From: Amoebidium appalachense
Lineage: Eukaryota; Ichthyosporea
NCBI GenBank assembly: GCA_963693365.1
Contig: CAVNZM010000013.1
Coordinates: 3,348,001-3,412,000 of the forward strand
DNA: 64,000 bases
Direction: 5' to 3'
A program made the position numbers and the translations under genes. Numbering within the stretch: position 1 is the stretch's first letter; each line of letters begins with the position of its first letter. Below are positions 27,247 through 39,525 of the stretch, one piece after another. The notes below the pieces were generated by a model. That model was given only the letters and a program-made list of their open reading frames with translations. It made no database searches and had not been told where the DNA came from.

Positions 27247-28057
27247 GTCGAAACGAGCACACGTGCATGAGCGAGATGTACACAGAGAAGGCTTGCTAGT
27301 ATTGTGTTATTTTATAAGCATGAATGTTTTAGTTCGTTTAAAGCCTCTGAGTCCATCTCTGAAGTAGCTCTGTCGCTTTTGCCTAACGCATTGTTCCTGA
27401 TTATTTTTATATAGCGGCACATGTAGTAAGCAAAAATTTCGTTGCCCAGTGCGCTTCTGACTGAGTCTATGTATACTATATCCTGTATGATATAAACACA
27501 AGCCTAGAGTGTATTTTTTGTATATATGATATTAGAGAACTTGCTGGCGCTGTACAATACCGTAAGAAAAATACTTTCTGACGGACTAAACGATGCAGGT
27601 GTACAACGGAGTTCAAACCACCGTGGAGTCCCCACACTCCCCCTCCCCCCCTCCTCGTCCCCCCCTCTCTGACACTCCCCCACCCCCCCACCCCGTGCCC
27701 CCGTCCCCAACGCGAATCGAGTTGCTTCAACGTGCCTATTTCCGGCTGAAAATGACATGTTGGAAACGCTAGGCAGTTCAGGAGTCGAAAGTGGGGCCGT
27801 TGTGAAGCCATATGACAGTTTGTAAATTAACCAACGGCGTGATTTGTACACTTGTGAGGTCCGAAAGTTTACGGTGTCGCCTGCTTTATTTCCTATTTCA
27901 TCTCGGCTAACGTATACACGCCCGGGGGGCCCTCCCCTCCCTCCCCCCGCCTTTCTCCCCCCACCCCCCCCCCCTCCTCCCCGCCTGCACACACACATAC
28001 ACACACGCATACGCACACGCACGTACACATATACACACACACGCGCACACACACGCG

Positions 28058-28102
<45 letters not shown>

Positions 28103-28254
28103 GCACGCACACACCACACGCACACGACACACCTACACACGACACACACGTGTACACACAAGCACACACCGCGCGGATACACACATGAACACACACATCT
28201 ATATATTTACGCACACGCACACGCACACAAACGCGCGCACACACGCACACACGT

Positions 28255-28313
<59 letters not shown>

Positions 28314-28337
28314 GTGGCGCTCGGGCATACACACACA

Positions 28338-28425
<88 letters not shown>

Positions 28426-29812
28426 CAAGCACGCCCACACACACACACACACACACACACACCTACACACACACACACAGACACACACACACACACGTAA
28501 CCTTGACCACACAAAACACACACAAAACATACCGTCCCTCCAACAGCCTCGAGCTCGGGCCTCCCGCGGCCCCGCCTCCGATGTGCGAGCTACAGACTGC
28601 GGTGACCCGATTGAATACCAGCAGCAGAACCGTGGTCTAGGAGGAAGCCAACCTCGGGAGTCGGGAGTTAGCTCTGGACCTAACACTGTAACAGTGGCCT
28701 ATATATCATCACTGGACTCAGGGTGCTACAGGGCATGTTTAAGGACTAAGCGTTCAGATTATGAACCTACGGGTGTCTGCTACACTGGCTGGCAATGTGA
28801 CCACTTTAGACTTTTTGTTGAATTCTGTTGGTCGTCACATTGAGTATTTATATGATTTTCACACAGTGTTCAGGTATCTCAGTATGCACTTGTTACTGGA
28901 TAACCGTTCGTGAAGTTTTTTAATAAAACCGAGTCAAAAGAAGTTTTTTTTATTGTCTTCTCAGTATGCCGTGCATACTTGCATATCTTTCCGTCGAATA
29001 AATCCAGTCAAAAGAAAAACATTCATGTCTTTTTGATCAAATTTCCTATAAGAGATTTGCGACCCCCAAAGAGTTTAGGGAGTTTGGGGGTTATGGGGGA
29101 CCGACCCGGCCATCCACGTGCACCTGGCTCACGGCGCTGCAGCTGAAATGTTGAAATCTCCGCACGGATGGTATAACGGACCAATCCCGACTTTGACCAT
29201 ATATGGTCAATGTCTTGCAAATTTGTCTGGCAGGTGAGTCGTTAAGACATGTATATTCCTAAGATTTTTTTTGACGATTATTCTACTAGCCTACAGTTGA
29301 ATTAGGCTTTACATGGCAACCCTTCTCCCCGGGGCTGCTTCTCCAGTCAATAATTGATGGATAACTCGGATCTACGGTGATCACTAAGCGCGCCAAAATC
29401 CGACCAATCACCTGAGAGCGCACCAAATTATCATTTGAATTTATCCAAGCCTTTCAGTCCAAGGTTGCCAACTTGTGAACGAAAAGCAAATAAAGTCACC
29501 TGCATAGGACGATGTTAAACTCACTTTCTCACTTCTTCCGCATCACGATCTCCGTCGGTTGCATTACAGTATATATATTATATATAATTATAGTCTCAAC
29601 AGTACAGTGGAATCTCTTGAAATTACAAGGGTGCGTAATCGACCAATCAGATCAAGGAATAGAATTCAATAAATTTCGTCCCGTTAGCCCCTACTTATGC
29701 CGCCCTCCATGGCAATTGTTGGAACCATTTTTCAGCTGCCTTCGTCTTCTGTGCGAGCAGCCATGCACTCAAAACACGACCAATTCCATCACACACATAT
29801 TACACACACAAA
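27247..29812. other. Intergenic region with large (CA)n tracts
   Basis: Between the protease homologue and the CotH gene. It contains C-rich DNA (27640-27700, 27930-27985), (CA)n and CACG variants (27990-28500), and unique sequence (28520-29812). AATAAA followed by an ACCGAGTCAAAAGAAG-like word occurs at about 28925 and again (as CCAGTCAAAAGAA) at about 28998, resembling the 3' end of the element at 35.8-36.7 kb. Frames reading out of the (CA)n have no recognisable domain. Confidence 0.6.
28060..28495. repeat. (CA)n microsatellite cluster
   Basis: Three nearly pure (CA)n tracts (28066-28098, 28258-28311, 28337-28423) and a shorter one (28438-28496) with CACG and CAGA interruptions. Confidence 0.95.
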
Positions 29813-31563
29813 ATGGCTACGAATAATGATTTTAGCACCACCACCGAGCTACTCAAAGGCCAACCCAACCCAGGCCCGTGGTATCGTCAACGACGCTACC
29901 AAATAGGTGCGTGTGTGGGTGTCGTAGCGTTAGCCGCAGCAGTTGCGGTGCCGTGCGCACTGCTGCTTAGGAATAAAATCGAGTCGTCTTCAAAAATTAG
30001 CGACTCGTCCGTCATCAACGATAAACCAGCGGGGGACCAAAACATCACAGGTGTGGTAGTTGTGGACCCGAATTCGAATGGTGGAGACGATCTGAAACCT
30101 GTCTGCGGCGAGAGCGAGGGGAGGAATTCCGTGGTTATCAACGAGGTGTGGGTGGGCAAGCCACAGGAATGGGTGGAGTTGCGCAACACAAACACAGACT
30201 GCGACGTGCCGCTTGACGCCTGGGCCCTGCGCGATTCAAATCCCGCACACGCACCTCTCGGCTTCAAGGGGCCCTGTGGCCGCCTGCCTGCGGGGGGATA
30301 CCTTGTTGTGGGCAGGGGCAAGGGCGAGTGCATGTTCGACTTTGGGCTGTCAGACAAGAGTGAATCGGTACTGCTCTACGCACAGGGCACGCTTTTGGCC
30401 AACGTCACGTGGTCACAGAAGATTCCAGATGACGCCAGCTACGCACGCAACAACGACGGCACATATGCCCCCACCCTCACAGTCACTAAGGGTGGCCCCA
30501 ACACGGCAAAGGCACCGCCCCCCTTCGACTTCTACCGCACCTACCCCATTGCTGACCCACCCTCCGCCTATGGCCCGAACGTGTCATGGAACACCGTGGA
30601 TGATTTGGAAATCAAAACGTGGGACACCCCCACGGCAAAATGGGCCGACATGTACAACCAACCGCGCCACCTGGGAAACTCTACACCAACCATCTCGATT
30701 CGCGCGTGCATTCGCTCGAAAGACTATCCGTCAGATCTGTCCAAACCATGCGGAAAGATTGGGGTAAGAGGTGCATCCGCGCGTCTGTCCAGAACGAAAT
30801 CTTTCAACATCAAATTGGACAAAGATGCGCCGTTAGGCAAATGGCGAGGAACACGAAAGCTTATCCTCTCCCGTTCCCCGTATGACGTGAGCAAGTTAAA
30901 GCACGTGCTTGGCTACGAGCTGGTCAGACCCATTCCAAATATGGTGAGCCTCGGTGCAAATTTCGTCAATGTGAAACTGAACGGGACAAACTGGGGACTG
31001 TACACCATTATCGAAGATCCGGACGACAACATGTTAAAGAACCACGGCTTCGACAAGAATGGCTTCTTCCTAAAAGCAAAAGACTTCTCGTACATTTCCC
31101 ACGAGAGCACGTGGCCCGCCACATCTGATTGGTTGGACGCACTCACGCAAGAAGATGACGACATTTGGTATCGAAAAATCCGGAATCTAACTTCGGCGCT
31201 AGAAAAATCTGTATGGGATGAAAACAACAAAGAGTTCTACCGCCTCTTTAACAACTACTTCCATGTGGAGAACTTTGTCACGTTCATGGCTACGTCTGTT
31301 CTGTTGAGCAACCACGACATCATGAACCAGAATTTTTTGCTGTATTCGCCACACAACGCACAAAGGTAAATTGCTTGTGATTTATCCTACCCCACCCTCA
31401 CGTACTTGCGTATGCATGTGTGTGTGTGCCCCTGCGTGCACAGCGTACGAATGCTTTTGTCTGTGATGAAAGGGACGGTACGAACATACAGACATGCACA
31501 CACGCACACGAGCACATACGCACACAAGCACACACGCAAACACGCAAACACATGCGCGCACAC

Positions 31564-31597
<34 letters not shown>

Positions 31598-32451
31598 ACA
31601 CACACGCTCCTCACATGCACGCACACACGAAAGGAGAACTTGAAAAAAACATGGCATGTCCTATTTAAAAACACACAAAATACACCAAAAATGCAATGAA
31701 TGCATGAAAAAGGATGCCATTACAAGCCTTCCCACAAGAAAGTGACCGCATGCATGCACACAAGCTTTTTGCGGCACGCAAAATAAACCAGACATGCAAA
31801 AAACCCCCCACACGGGAAAAAAAAAAGGGGGGGGGGGGGATCTCGCGTCACGCATAAAGTGATACACACAAAAAGACACCATGCTTGCATACAAAGGTTC
31901 GTTAAGAAAAAAATGCCAAGCATGCATTGGATTACACAGCCACCAAAACAAACAAACAAAAAAATAAATAAAAAAACGAAAAGTTGATGATAACCACTAC
32001 ACTGGCATCTGTATTAGTTAGCACAGAGGCACACAGCACACTCACACCCTGGCATCTCTCCTGTAAAGCTTTCAGGCCTCACATGACATTTAAAGTGCGT
32101 GCCATCATCAATCAAACGGTCTCGAGGCCCCGACTCTCATGCCTTTTTTCCAAAATTCCTGACCATCCATTCCCCCTCCCCCCCCCCTCCCCCCCCCCCC
32201 CCCCCCCCCCCCCCCCCTTCTCCAAAAAAAAAAAAAAACCATCCCCCCCCCCCCCTCCCCCCCTCCCCCCTCCCCCCCCCCCCCCACACACACACACTCA
32301 CACACGCACTATGAATCCACCCTCCCCCACCCTCCGAGGCCACCCACAACCACCCACCTATACCCCCCCCCCCCCCCCCCCTCCCCCTTCCCCTCACCCC
32401 CTCCCCCTACTTTCTCTCCCCTTCCCCCTCCCCCCCCCTGCCCCCCGCCCT

Positions 32452-32495
<44 letters not shown>

Positions 32496-32973
32496 AAAAA
32501 AACAAAAAAAAAAAACAAAAAAAAAACCATCACCCACCCTCCTCCACCCACATCTACAGGTGGTCTGTGTTCCTCTGGGATCTCGACGGTGCCTTTGATT
32601 TTTGCGCAATGGAGTCGCAGCGAGGAAACGGAGAGAAACTCAAACCATGGTGCGCAGAAATCAGCGAAAAGGGGCTCTTTTTCAATTTTCAGCTAGGGAG
32701 GGGTTACAACCTTCTGTACAAACAGCTGATTGGTGTGGACGGGTTTGTGCAAAGAGTGGTGGCCAGGGCCCGTGAGCTGACGTCACCGGATGGTCCCTTG
32801 AGCCCTGAAAGGTGCTCGCAGGTATGCGTGTCACGCTAATTGACATGCATGTGATAGCATGACCTGACTAGAAAATTACATCGGCTTGATGATGTCGACC
32901 TGTGCGCACATTTATTAGTCTCCACGGTAGCAGGGGGGAGGGAGCCTGAGGGGGGAGGGGGAAGGGGGAAAGG

Positions 32974-33010
<37 letters not shown>

Positions 33011-33723
33011 AAGATAAGTAAGGTGATCAGTGGGGAGACTGGGGCGGTAGAAATGTGGGGAGAGGGGGGGGGGGGGGGGAGGGGGAATCAGGGAGCGGGG
33101 AGCGGGAAGGAGGGGGGGGGGGGGGGTGGAGGGGAGGCCGGGGGGGGGGGGGGGGGGGGGGGGGGGTTAGCTTATTTCTTTTTATTAGTGGCCCAAGGAA
33201 AAGGCGGGAAGGGGGAGGACAACTTAGGGGTGTGTGTGGGGGGGGGGGGGGGGGGGGGGGGGAGGGAGGGAGGGGAGGGCTGGAAGGAGTGGAATGATTG
33301 GGGGTGCAAAGTGAGGGTAACAGGGGCAGAGACATGGAGGAGGGGGAGGAAGGGGAGGGGGAGAGGACGACGGAGGGGGTGTTGGGGGGAGGGGAGGGGG
33401 GGGGGGGGGGGGGGGGGGGGGGAGGAGGGGCTGGAAGGAGTGGAATGGGATTGGGAGTGCACAAACTTCTGGTATCCTTAGTGACCAAGAAGAAGCCCTT
33501 CTTTTCTCGACCAGGAGGAGGGGGGGGGGGGGGGGGGGGTTGGATGGCACTTAGAAGGGTGGAGTGGGGGTAACAGGGGCAGAGGCATGGAGGAGGGGGG
33601 AAGGGTGGGGGCAGATGGGGAGAGGAGGGGGAGGGGGGTTCCGGAGGGGTTATTGCGGCGCCGGGCCAGCCAAGTAGCGGTTCAGCATATAATCGCCTGC
33701 TACAAACCTCCCCCCCCTCCCCC

Positions 33724-33762
<39 letters not shown>

Positions 33763-34218
33763 AAAAACCCCTAAAAAGAAAGAAAGAAAGAAAGAAAGAA
33801 ATTCGACCCCATACAACAAACACCAGACCCACAAAATGCACCATCACAACGATTCCCCCCTCCCCGCCATCACTTGCTCACAACCAAACCGTTGTAGCTC
33901 TAAGACAGGAAAAAAATATAGCGTAAAATTTGAATGGCAAGGGTTAGACACCTGATATTCCACCAATCACTTCAGGTTCTCCAAAAGCTGGCCAATCGCA
34001 TCAAACCATACATGCAGCAGAGGCCAGCCATGGGCTACGGCACACCGATTAAGGAGTGGCAGGCCGAGATCGATCGCATGGACCAGTTTTTGCGGAACAT
34101 GATGCCCCGATTAGAGTCACGTGACCTGGGGGGCTGGCTGGCACACGGCAAGGTCACGGCATCAAAATGGCCGTGCCCAGAGGGGGTGGTGGCAGATTGG
34201 TGTGTGGGGTCTAAATAG
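29813..34218 (+). CDS. Membrane-anchored lamin-tail plus CotH-kinase protein, three exons, 685 aa
   Basis: Exons 29813-31365, 32560-32821 and 33976-34218; donors AG/GTAAAT and CAG/GTATGC, acceptors CTACAG and CTTCAG, phases 2 and 0 fit. The N terminus is cytosolic and basic (YRQRRYQ), followed by one hydrophobic segment (about residues 31-52) without a cleavage site, suggesting a type II membrane protein. Residues about 100-225 form a lamin-tail domain ([28 protein letters not shown]), then a CotH domain to about 600. SNHD (499-502) at the end of exon 1 and WDLD (524-527) at the start of exon 2 are the conserved acidic motifs of CotH kinases, the family of the Bacillus spore-coat kinase CotH. 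The acidic residues are all present, so activity is plausible; substrate unknown. LTD plus CotH is common in bacterial secreted proteins, and CotH also occurs in fungi. The introns carry C/CA runs and G runs. Confidence 0.93.
32175..32535. repeat. Poly-C and poly-A tracts in CotH intron 1
   Basis: C runs (32175-32218, 32243-32285, 32366-32380, 32453-32493) alternate with A runs (32223-32238, 32494-32526) and a short (CA)n. Confidence 0.95.
32930..33640. repeat. Poly-G tracts in CotH intron 2
   Basis: G runs lie at 32975-33009, 33066-33079, 33114-33126, 33138-33166, 33238-33262, 33398-33422 and 33522-33539. The segment GGCTGGAAGGAGTGGAATG occurs at about 33278 and 33430, showing local duplication; a C run with A run follows at 33710-33766. 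Confidence 0.95.
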
Positions 34219-35246
34219 GGGTTGGGCGTGTGCATGGGGGCTATAATAGGGGTTAGGGGTGTGTATGGGGGATACTAATGGTTTATGTGTTTAGGGCATA
34301 AATAGCGGTCATCACTATGCCGTGGGGGGCTAAATATAGGTTAGGTTACATGAATTTAGAGTGTGTGGGTTGTGCATTCAAGCCTTGAATGTGTGTGGGC
34401 GGTACTAGTGAGGTAGGGGTTAAGCCTCAGTGTGTGGGTGCCAACTTGAGGTAACTGTTTAGGTGTTGACTTAGGATTTAATGGGCCCCAGCGTGCGCGC
34501 AACGAGTAGGGGTTAACGTTACCGGTTCAGAACTTCGGACTGAATACTTATGATTCAAGATTTTTCAACCGACAAATAATAACATGCGTAATTCAAAATG
34601 ATACAAAAGTACACACGAGAATACTAACTTGAAATGATTGAGGCCTACCGCATGAACTTTAATTACGTGACTCAATAGTATTATCCGATGATGATTCCGG
34701 AATGATTGTTTGCGGCACTACTGAACACTATTGAAATATATTAGGGACAAACCAATGAGCTCCCGGCCACGGTGACGGTGGGCATGGTCCGAGTTAGTAT
34801 ATCTTGATCATTGGGGATGCTTTTGGGGGGAGGGGGGAGGGAGGGGGAGGGGGGGGGGGATCGAGGGAGGCCCTGGTTGAATAGGGAGGGAGGGAGGGAG
34901 GGAGAAGCTTGGGGGGGGGGGGGGGGGGGGGGGGGAGTCGGGGATTCGCTGCAAGCCAATCGTGCTCAAACTTAACTGGGCAAGCCTTCTGTATACGTAA
35001 TAATCAATTGAAAGTACTACGGTACATAATGAAGATCATCATTCCCTAACTCTTCAGTGACTTCCAACCTTGTTTTTAAAGGTGACCTTAAGCGCAAATG
35101 CCATATAACTAAAAAAAGTTGAACCCTCGATCATCACCTTGACGTCTACTCAGAAAAATGCCAGTGATGACTGTGGCCGGACAATCTGAGAACGGAGTCA
35201 CGATAGCTGATTTCCTGTGCCACCGGGGGGTAGGGGGAGGGATGCT

Positions 35247-35278
<32 letters not shown>

Positions 35279-35292
35279 GGGCGGGTCCCGGT

Positions 35293-35323
<31 letters not shown>

Positions 35324-35339
35324 GGGAGGGCGGGTCCCG

Positions 35340-35370
<31 letters not shown>

Positions 35371-35394
35371 GGGGAGGCCAGCGATTGCCATGGC

Positions 35395-35790
35395 CCCCGG
35401 GCATATCCGGAAGCCCCCCTCCCCCCAGCCCAGGCATTTCCGGAACCTCCCTCCCCCCCCCCCCCCCCCCCCCCCCCCTGCCCCTCCCCTCCCCGAAGTT
35501 TTGAGGAAGAACCACGCTAAGCGTTTCCAGAACTTCATCCGCCTCTCAGGCCCCAGAGCTTTCAAGAATCCCACCCCTCCCTCCCTTCCCCAAAAATTTC
35601 CGTAATCCCCCCCCCCCCCCTCCCCCCCCCCTCCCCCAGACTCTTCATGTATCCCCACCCCCTCCCTTCCCCAGAAATTTCTGTAATCCCCTCCCCCTCC
35701 CCCAGCATTTCCAGAAGCCCTCCCCCCCAAACCCCTTACTTAGGCATTCCATAAGAATCTCCCCCTACCCTGTCCAGTCATTTCCAGAGG
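35395..35790 (+). repeat. Degenerate minisatellite array, left part
   Basis: Units of about 35-50 bases built around CCCAGGCATTTCCRGAA followed by a C-rich spacer; for example near 35425, 35535, 35600, 35670, 35705, 35740 and 35778. The same unit continues at 36690-37140. Confidence 0.75.
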
Positions 35791-35794
35791 GACT

Positions 35795-36682
35795 TCACTT
35801 TCACTTCGATCTCTTGGCTGTCACGTCAACTTTTTTCCCCGATTCTTCACCATGACAGGTATATAAAGGCTTTCGCTTCTTCTTTTTGTGGTGGGAGGGA
35901 GTCCCACTCTGGGGAACGTGACTGCAGCGTGTGTGTGGTGTAGCCTGGTGTATTCCTACTGCTGTGAGAGTGTGGGGGCATCTCCCTTTCGCGGAGTTTC
36001 TCGCTTGAGAAGTGGTTTCTTCAACGCCTGGTGGTCCACTGCAACCTATGGTAACTTCTACACGCTGTCTACGCTTCTACCCGACCTATTGGCGGTGGGC
36101 TGCTGCAACTTCTTCAGCTACTTCTGCGCTGCGTGAGTGGAGGGGCGGCTACTTGGTCGTCGAGGAGCTTTCCAAGTGACTGCCAGTCCTTAGCCTCCAG
36201 TCGTATGGCAATGACCGGGCTTGCTTGCATGCATTCTGTAGTTGTGTTTTTCTGTGTGTCCTGCCACAACTAGGCCACCTTATCAGAGAGCTAGATGCAG
36301 TTTCTCCGGGTTATCTAGGGGCCGGGCCCGTTGGGATTGTTTTTTAGCTCAGATTTGGTCTGCATTGCTCTTTCAGAGGCTGACTTGCTTGCTGCATGCC
36401 TCGGTAGGTTTTGAGGGGGGCCTGTTGGGAAGGAGCAGTAATGATGTCTTCTTGCGGAGTGTGGTCTGGTCATCATCGATGCATATGACTAGTTGAAGCA
36501 AACTAGTTTCACGCATACACGTACACTTACGGTTTTGCCTGCTGGTGTCCTTTGTCACTTGTCGCTTTATTTTTATTTCTTAGCTTTTTCAGTTCTATTG
36601 GTGGTTATGTAGCCTGTGGCTGCACGTTGCCTTCATCAACGGATCAATAAACCCGAGTTAAAAGAAGAAAAAAGAAGGAACC
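35795..36682 (+). mobile_element. Retroposon-like unit with TATA box, AATAAA and A-rich tail, inserted in a minisatellite
   Basis: About 0.9 kb of complex sequence interrupts the minisatellite. It has GGTATATAAAGG near 35858 at its 5' end, and at its 3' end GGCTGCACGTTGCC, TTCATCAACGGATCAATA, AACCCGAGTT and an A/G-rich tail (36661-36680). About 44 bases of this 3' end recur, in reverse orientation and also ending in an A run, at 61478-61525. A frame at 35888-36136 is unrecognised. This fits a non-autonomous retroposon or a solo LTR. No target-site duplication was identified. Confidence 0.5.
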
Positions 36683-36689
36683 CCCTATC

Positions 36690-37142
36690 TTACTAAGGCC
36701 TACCATAAGAAACCCCCCCCCCCCCCCCCCCCCCCCAACCCTACCCTACCCAGACATTTCCAGAAGCCGCCCCTATTACCATACCCAGGCATTTCCATAA
36801 GAACGCCAGCACCCTACCCCGCTACCCAGACATTTACAGAACTTAGAACCCTCCCCCCCCCCCCCTCTTATCCAGGCATTTCCATAAGAACCCCTCCCAC
36901 CCAACCCTACCCCGACATTTCCAGAAGAATCCCCCCCCCCCCCCCCCATCTTACCCAGGCATTTCCATAAGACCCCCCCCCCTACCCTACCCAGGGGCTT
37001 TTGGAAGACCCCCCCCCTCTCTTGCCCAGGCATTTTCATAAGAACCCCCCTAACCCTACCCAGGCATCTCCAGAAGAAACCCCCTTCCCCAAAAAGGTTT
37101 TCCAGAAGAACCCCACCACCTTCACCAGGCTTTTTTTAGAAG
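36690..37142 (+). repeat. Degenerate minisatellite array, right part
   Basis: About ten units alternate between CCCAGGCATTTCCATAAGAA and CCCAGACATTTCCAGAAG types, separated by C runs; for example near 36750, 36782, 36825, 36872, 36915, 36953, 37026 and 37058. Confidence 0.85.
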
Positions 37143-38005
37143 AATGAAGAAAGAAGTGAAGCCCAGCATTCATAACTTGAAAAAATGCCTCCCTCCCCCC
37201 CCCCCCCCCCCCCGTCCTCCCCCTCCCCTCTGTCCCCCCTCTCCTCCCCCCCTCCCCCCCCCTCCTGCCCTGGAGCACGTGACCTTCGGTTCCACACTAA
37301 AGTGTAGGGGAACTGTAGCGGTTGACGTCTGCACCAGATGATCATAGTAAAGGGCCTAGGGAACTTCAAGAATAAAATCATCTTCATACTTCAGAGATGA
37401 TATTCAATCCAGCACCTTTGAATTAGTAACCATCAGCAACCTCCCCCTCCCCCCTCCCCCCGCCCCCCCCCCCCCCCCCCCCCCCCCCGCCCCCGGCCTC
37501 CCTCCCATGGGTCTTTCTCTCGATGCTCGTGGCTCCTCCTCCTCCCCCTTCCCCACCCCTCCCCTCCAAGCGACCGGTTGCACTCCCTTCCCGCCCCCTC
37601 GGGGGCCCATGGCCACGGGCCCCCCGGGCCCCTCCCTCCGAAGCCCCTACGGGGGTCATTCAGGCCTGGATCATGATCTGGGTTAAGAAATTCATCTATC
37701 AGTAAGATAAATCACGGTACTCGATTTTTGAAAAAATATTAAGATTCTATGGGCTCACAAGGCTGGGGGGAAAATAAGATACCCCGCCGGCCCCTTCGGG
37801 GGGAGGGGGGCCCCCCAGGGGAGGGGGGGGGGGGGGGGGGGACTCATGGTGGCTTCCGAAGTTCCATACTAGCCGGGCTGTACACAACAAATCAGGTGCA
37901 GTCGCTGAGGTCATATTTCTTTTCTGAATAGCTTGAACTTTAACTTAGTGGGGAAAAAGTTTAGCTTCATTACCAACCAATAGACCGAAGAAGTCACAGT
38001 GTGTG

Positions 38006-38093
<88 letters not shown>

Positions 38094-38145
38094 GTGTGTC
38101 ACGTGTGTGTGTGTGTGTGTGGGTGTGTGTGTGTGCGCGCGTGTG
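38006..38145. repeat. (GT)n tract
   Basis: About 40 GT units (38006-38087) followed by GTGTGTCACGTG variants and GCGCGC. Confidence 0.95.
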
Positions 38146-38632
38146 CGCCACCCGGCAGCTAAGGAAGAGTGTACTATTAACGGCTGCCGCACCGTTAACG
38201 GGGTCGCGGTGCCCGGACACGTGCCACTTAACAACAATCCCCTAACCACCTCTCTGTGCGAAAATGTGTGCATAACCTGGTTGTCACATGTGTATATAAT
38301 ATTATGGATTTTGTGAGTTGAAGTTGCCACTGGGTGTGTTTGTGTGGCCCGTGTGGTGATGTGTGTATGTGCGTGCATCACAATGTGTGTGTGCAGTGCC
38401 TTCAAGTGCGTCGCGAGGCAAGGTATACTGTCCATGTCACGGGGTGCACGGTGTGTGTGTTTGGAATTCAAGTTGTGTATCCACTGACTCATGGCCCCTG
38501 GCCCCCTCCCTCCATCCCCCCATCCCCCTCCCCCTTCCCCCCCTCCAAAAAAAAAAAAAAAAAAAAAAAACACGCCCGAGAAAGGAAAAACAAAAAGGAG
38601 CACCTCTCGCAGCCCAGAGAAATGACCCACCG

Positions 38633-38679
<47 letters not shown>

Positions 38680-39496
38680 ACCCCCACCCCACGCGCCTCC
38701 CCCCGCGCCCCTGATTATTAATAATTATAAGTTATATTAATTAGTAGCCTACGTATACCTCATTACAGAAAGCAATTGAAAGCCATTTGTTAATAATGGA
38801 TGATGGGAAAAAAGGGATTGTGTACAGGAAAATGCGACGTGGTGGTTACGCTTGGTATCTAAAAAAATCCAAATTCGATAACCTTTTAGGTATGATACGA
38901 TCAAAAAAATATTATTATTAAAACGAAGGTTTAACTTAGTAACAGTTACTACTGTCAGTGTCAGGGCGACCGCAGCCTTGCACAGCTGTATTAAAGGGGG
39001 TTTATTAGCTGTCCGGGTCGGGTCGGGTCGGAGGGATTTCTAGCTATGTGATTGGCGTGCTGCGCATCAGCTGCGCACCATCGTTTTGCCAGAAGCATGT
39101 TACAGATGCGCCAAAATACAACAAAAAGAAAAAAGAAAAGAGAGAAAAAGGAAGGAAAGAAGGGGGAAATAATAATAAAGCGTCAGGAAGAAGATTGCAG
39201 CTCCAGATTTTGATTTATATGCTGAGTAATGGCTTGACCCGGATGTGCTGGAATGAGACAATTAATCGGCCTAAAAGAAACCCCCTTTAAAGGGTAAGGC
39301 TTGTGGGGGGCCCCGGGCCGCGGTGCATGTACATGACAATGTGCCGGGCCCGGGCTCCGAAGGCCCGGTCAGGCCTGGGAGCTGAGGGAAGGGGATTCCA
39401 AATTCGAAGGGGACTCAGAAGGGGCACATGTACAGGTGAGTGAGCGGGTCACGCCGGGATAGTATTTTTTATTTTATTTATTTTATCACGTTTTGT

Positions 39497-39525
39497 TCCC
39501 GGAGGGCCTTTTCAGGCCCTCTAAG
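39497..39525. other. Perfect stem-loop GAGGGCCT/AGGCCCTC
   Basis: GGAGGGCCTTTTCAGGCCCTCT forms an 8-9 bp GC-rich stem with a short loop. It could be a structured RNA, a transposon remnant or a recombination site. Nothing nearby decides. Confidence 0.5.

Noticed and set aside
27504-27930. Minus-strand frame downstream of the (CA)n cluster (GNKAGDTVNFRTSQVYKSRRW...)
   Set aside because: It is open only because it reads out of the repeat; no motif, start or splice sites support it.
29858-29880. NPGP near the N terminus of the CotH protein, as in 2A ribosome-skipping peptides
   Set aside because: The required D-x-E two to four residues before NPGP is missing (KGQPNPGP), and the protein continues into its membrane anchor.
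34219-34450. GGGGTTAGGGG words resembling telomeric repeats
   Set aside because: They are irregular, few and embedded in TGTG-rich DNA; not a telomere or interstitial telomere array.
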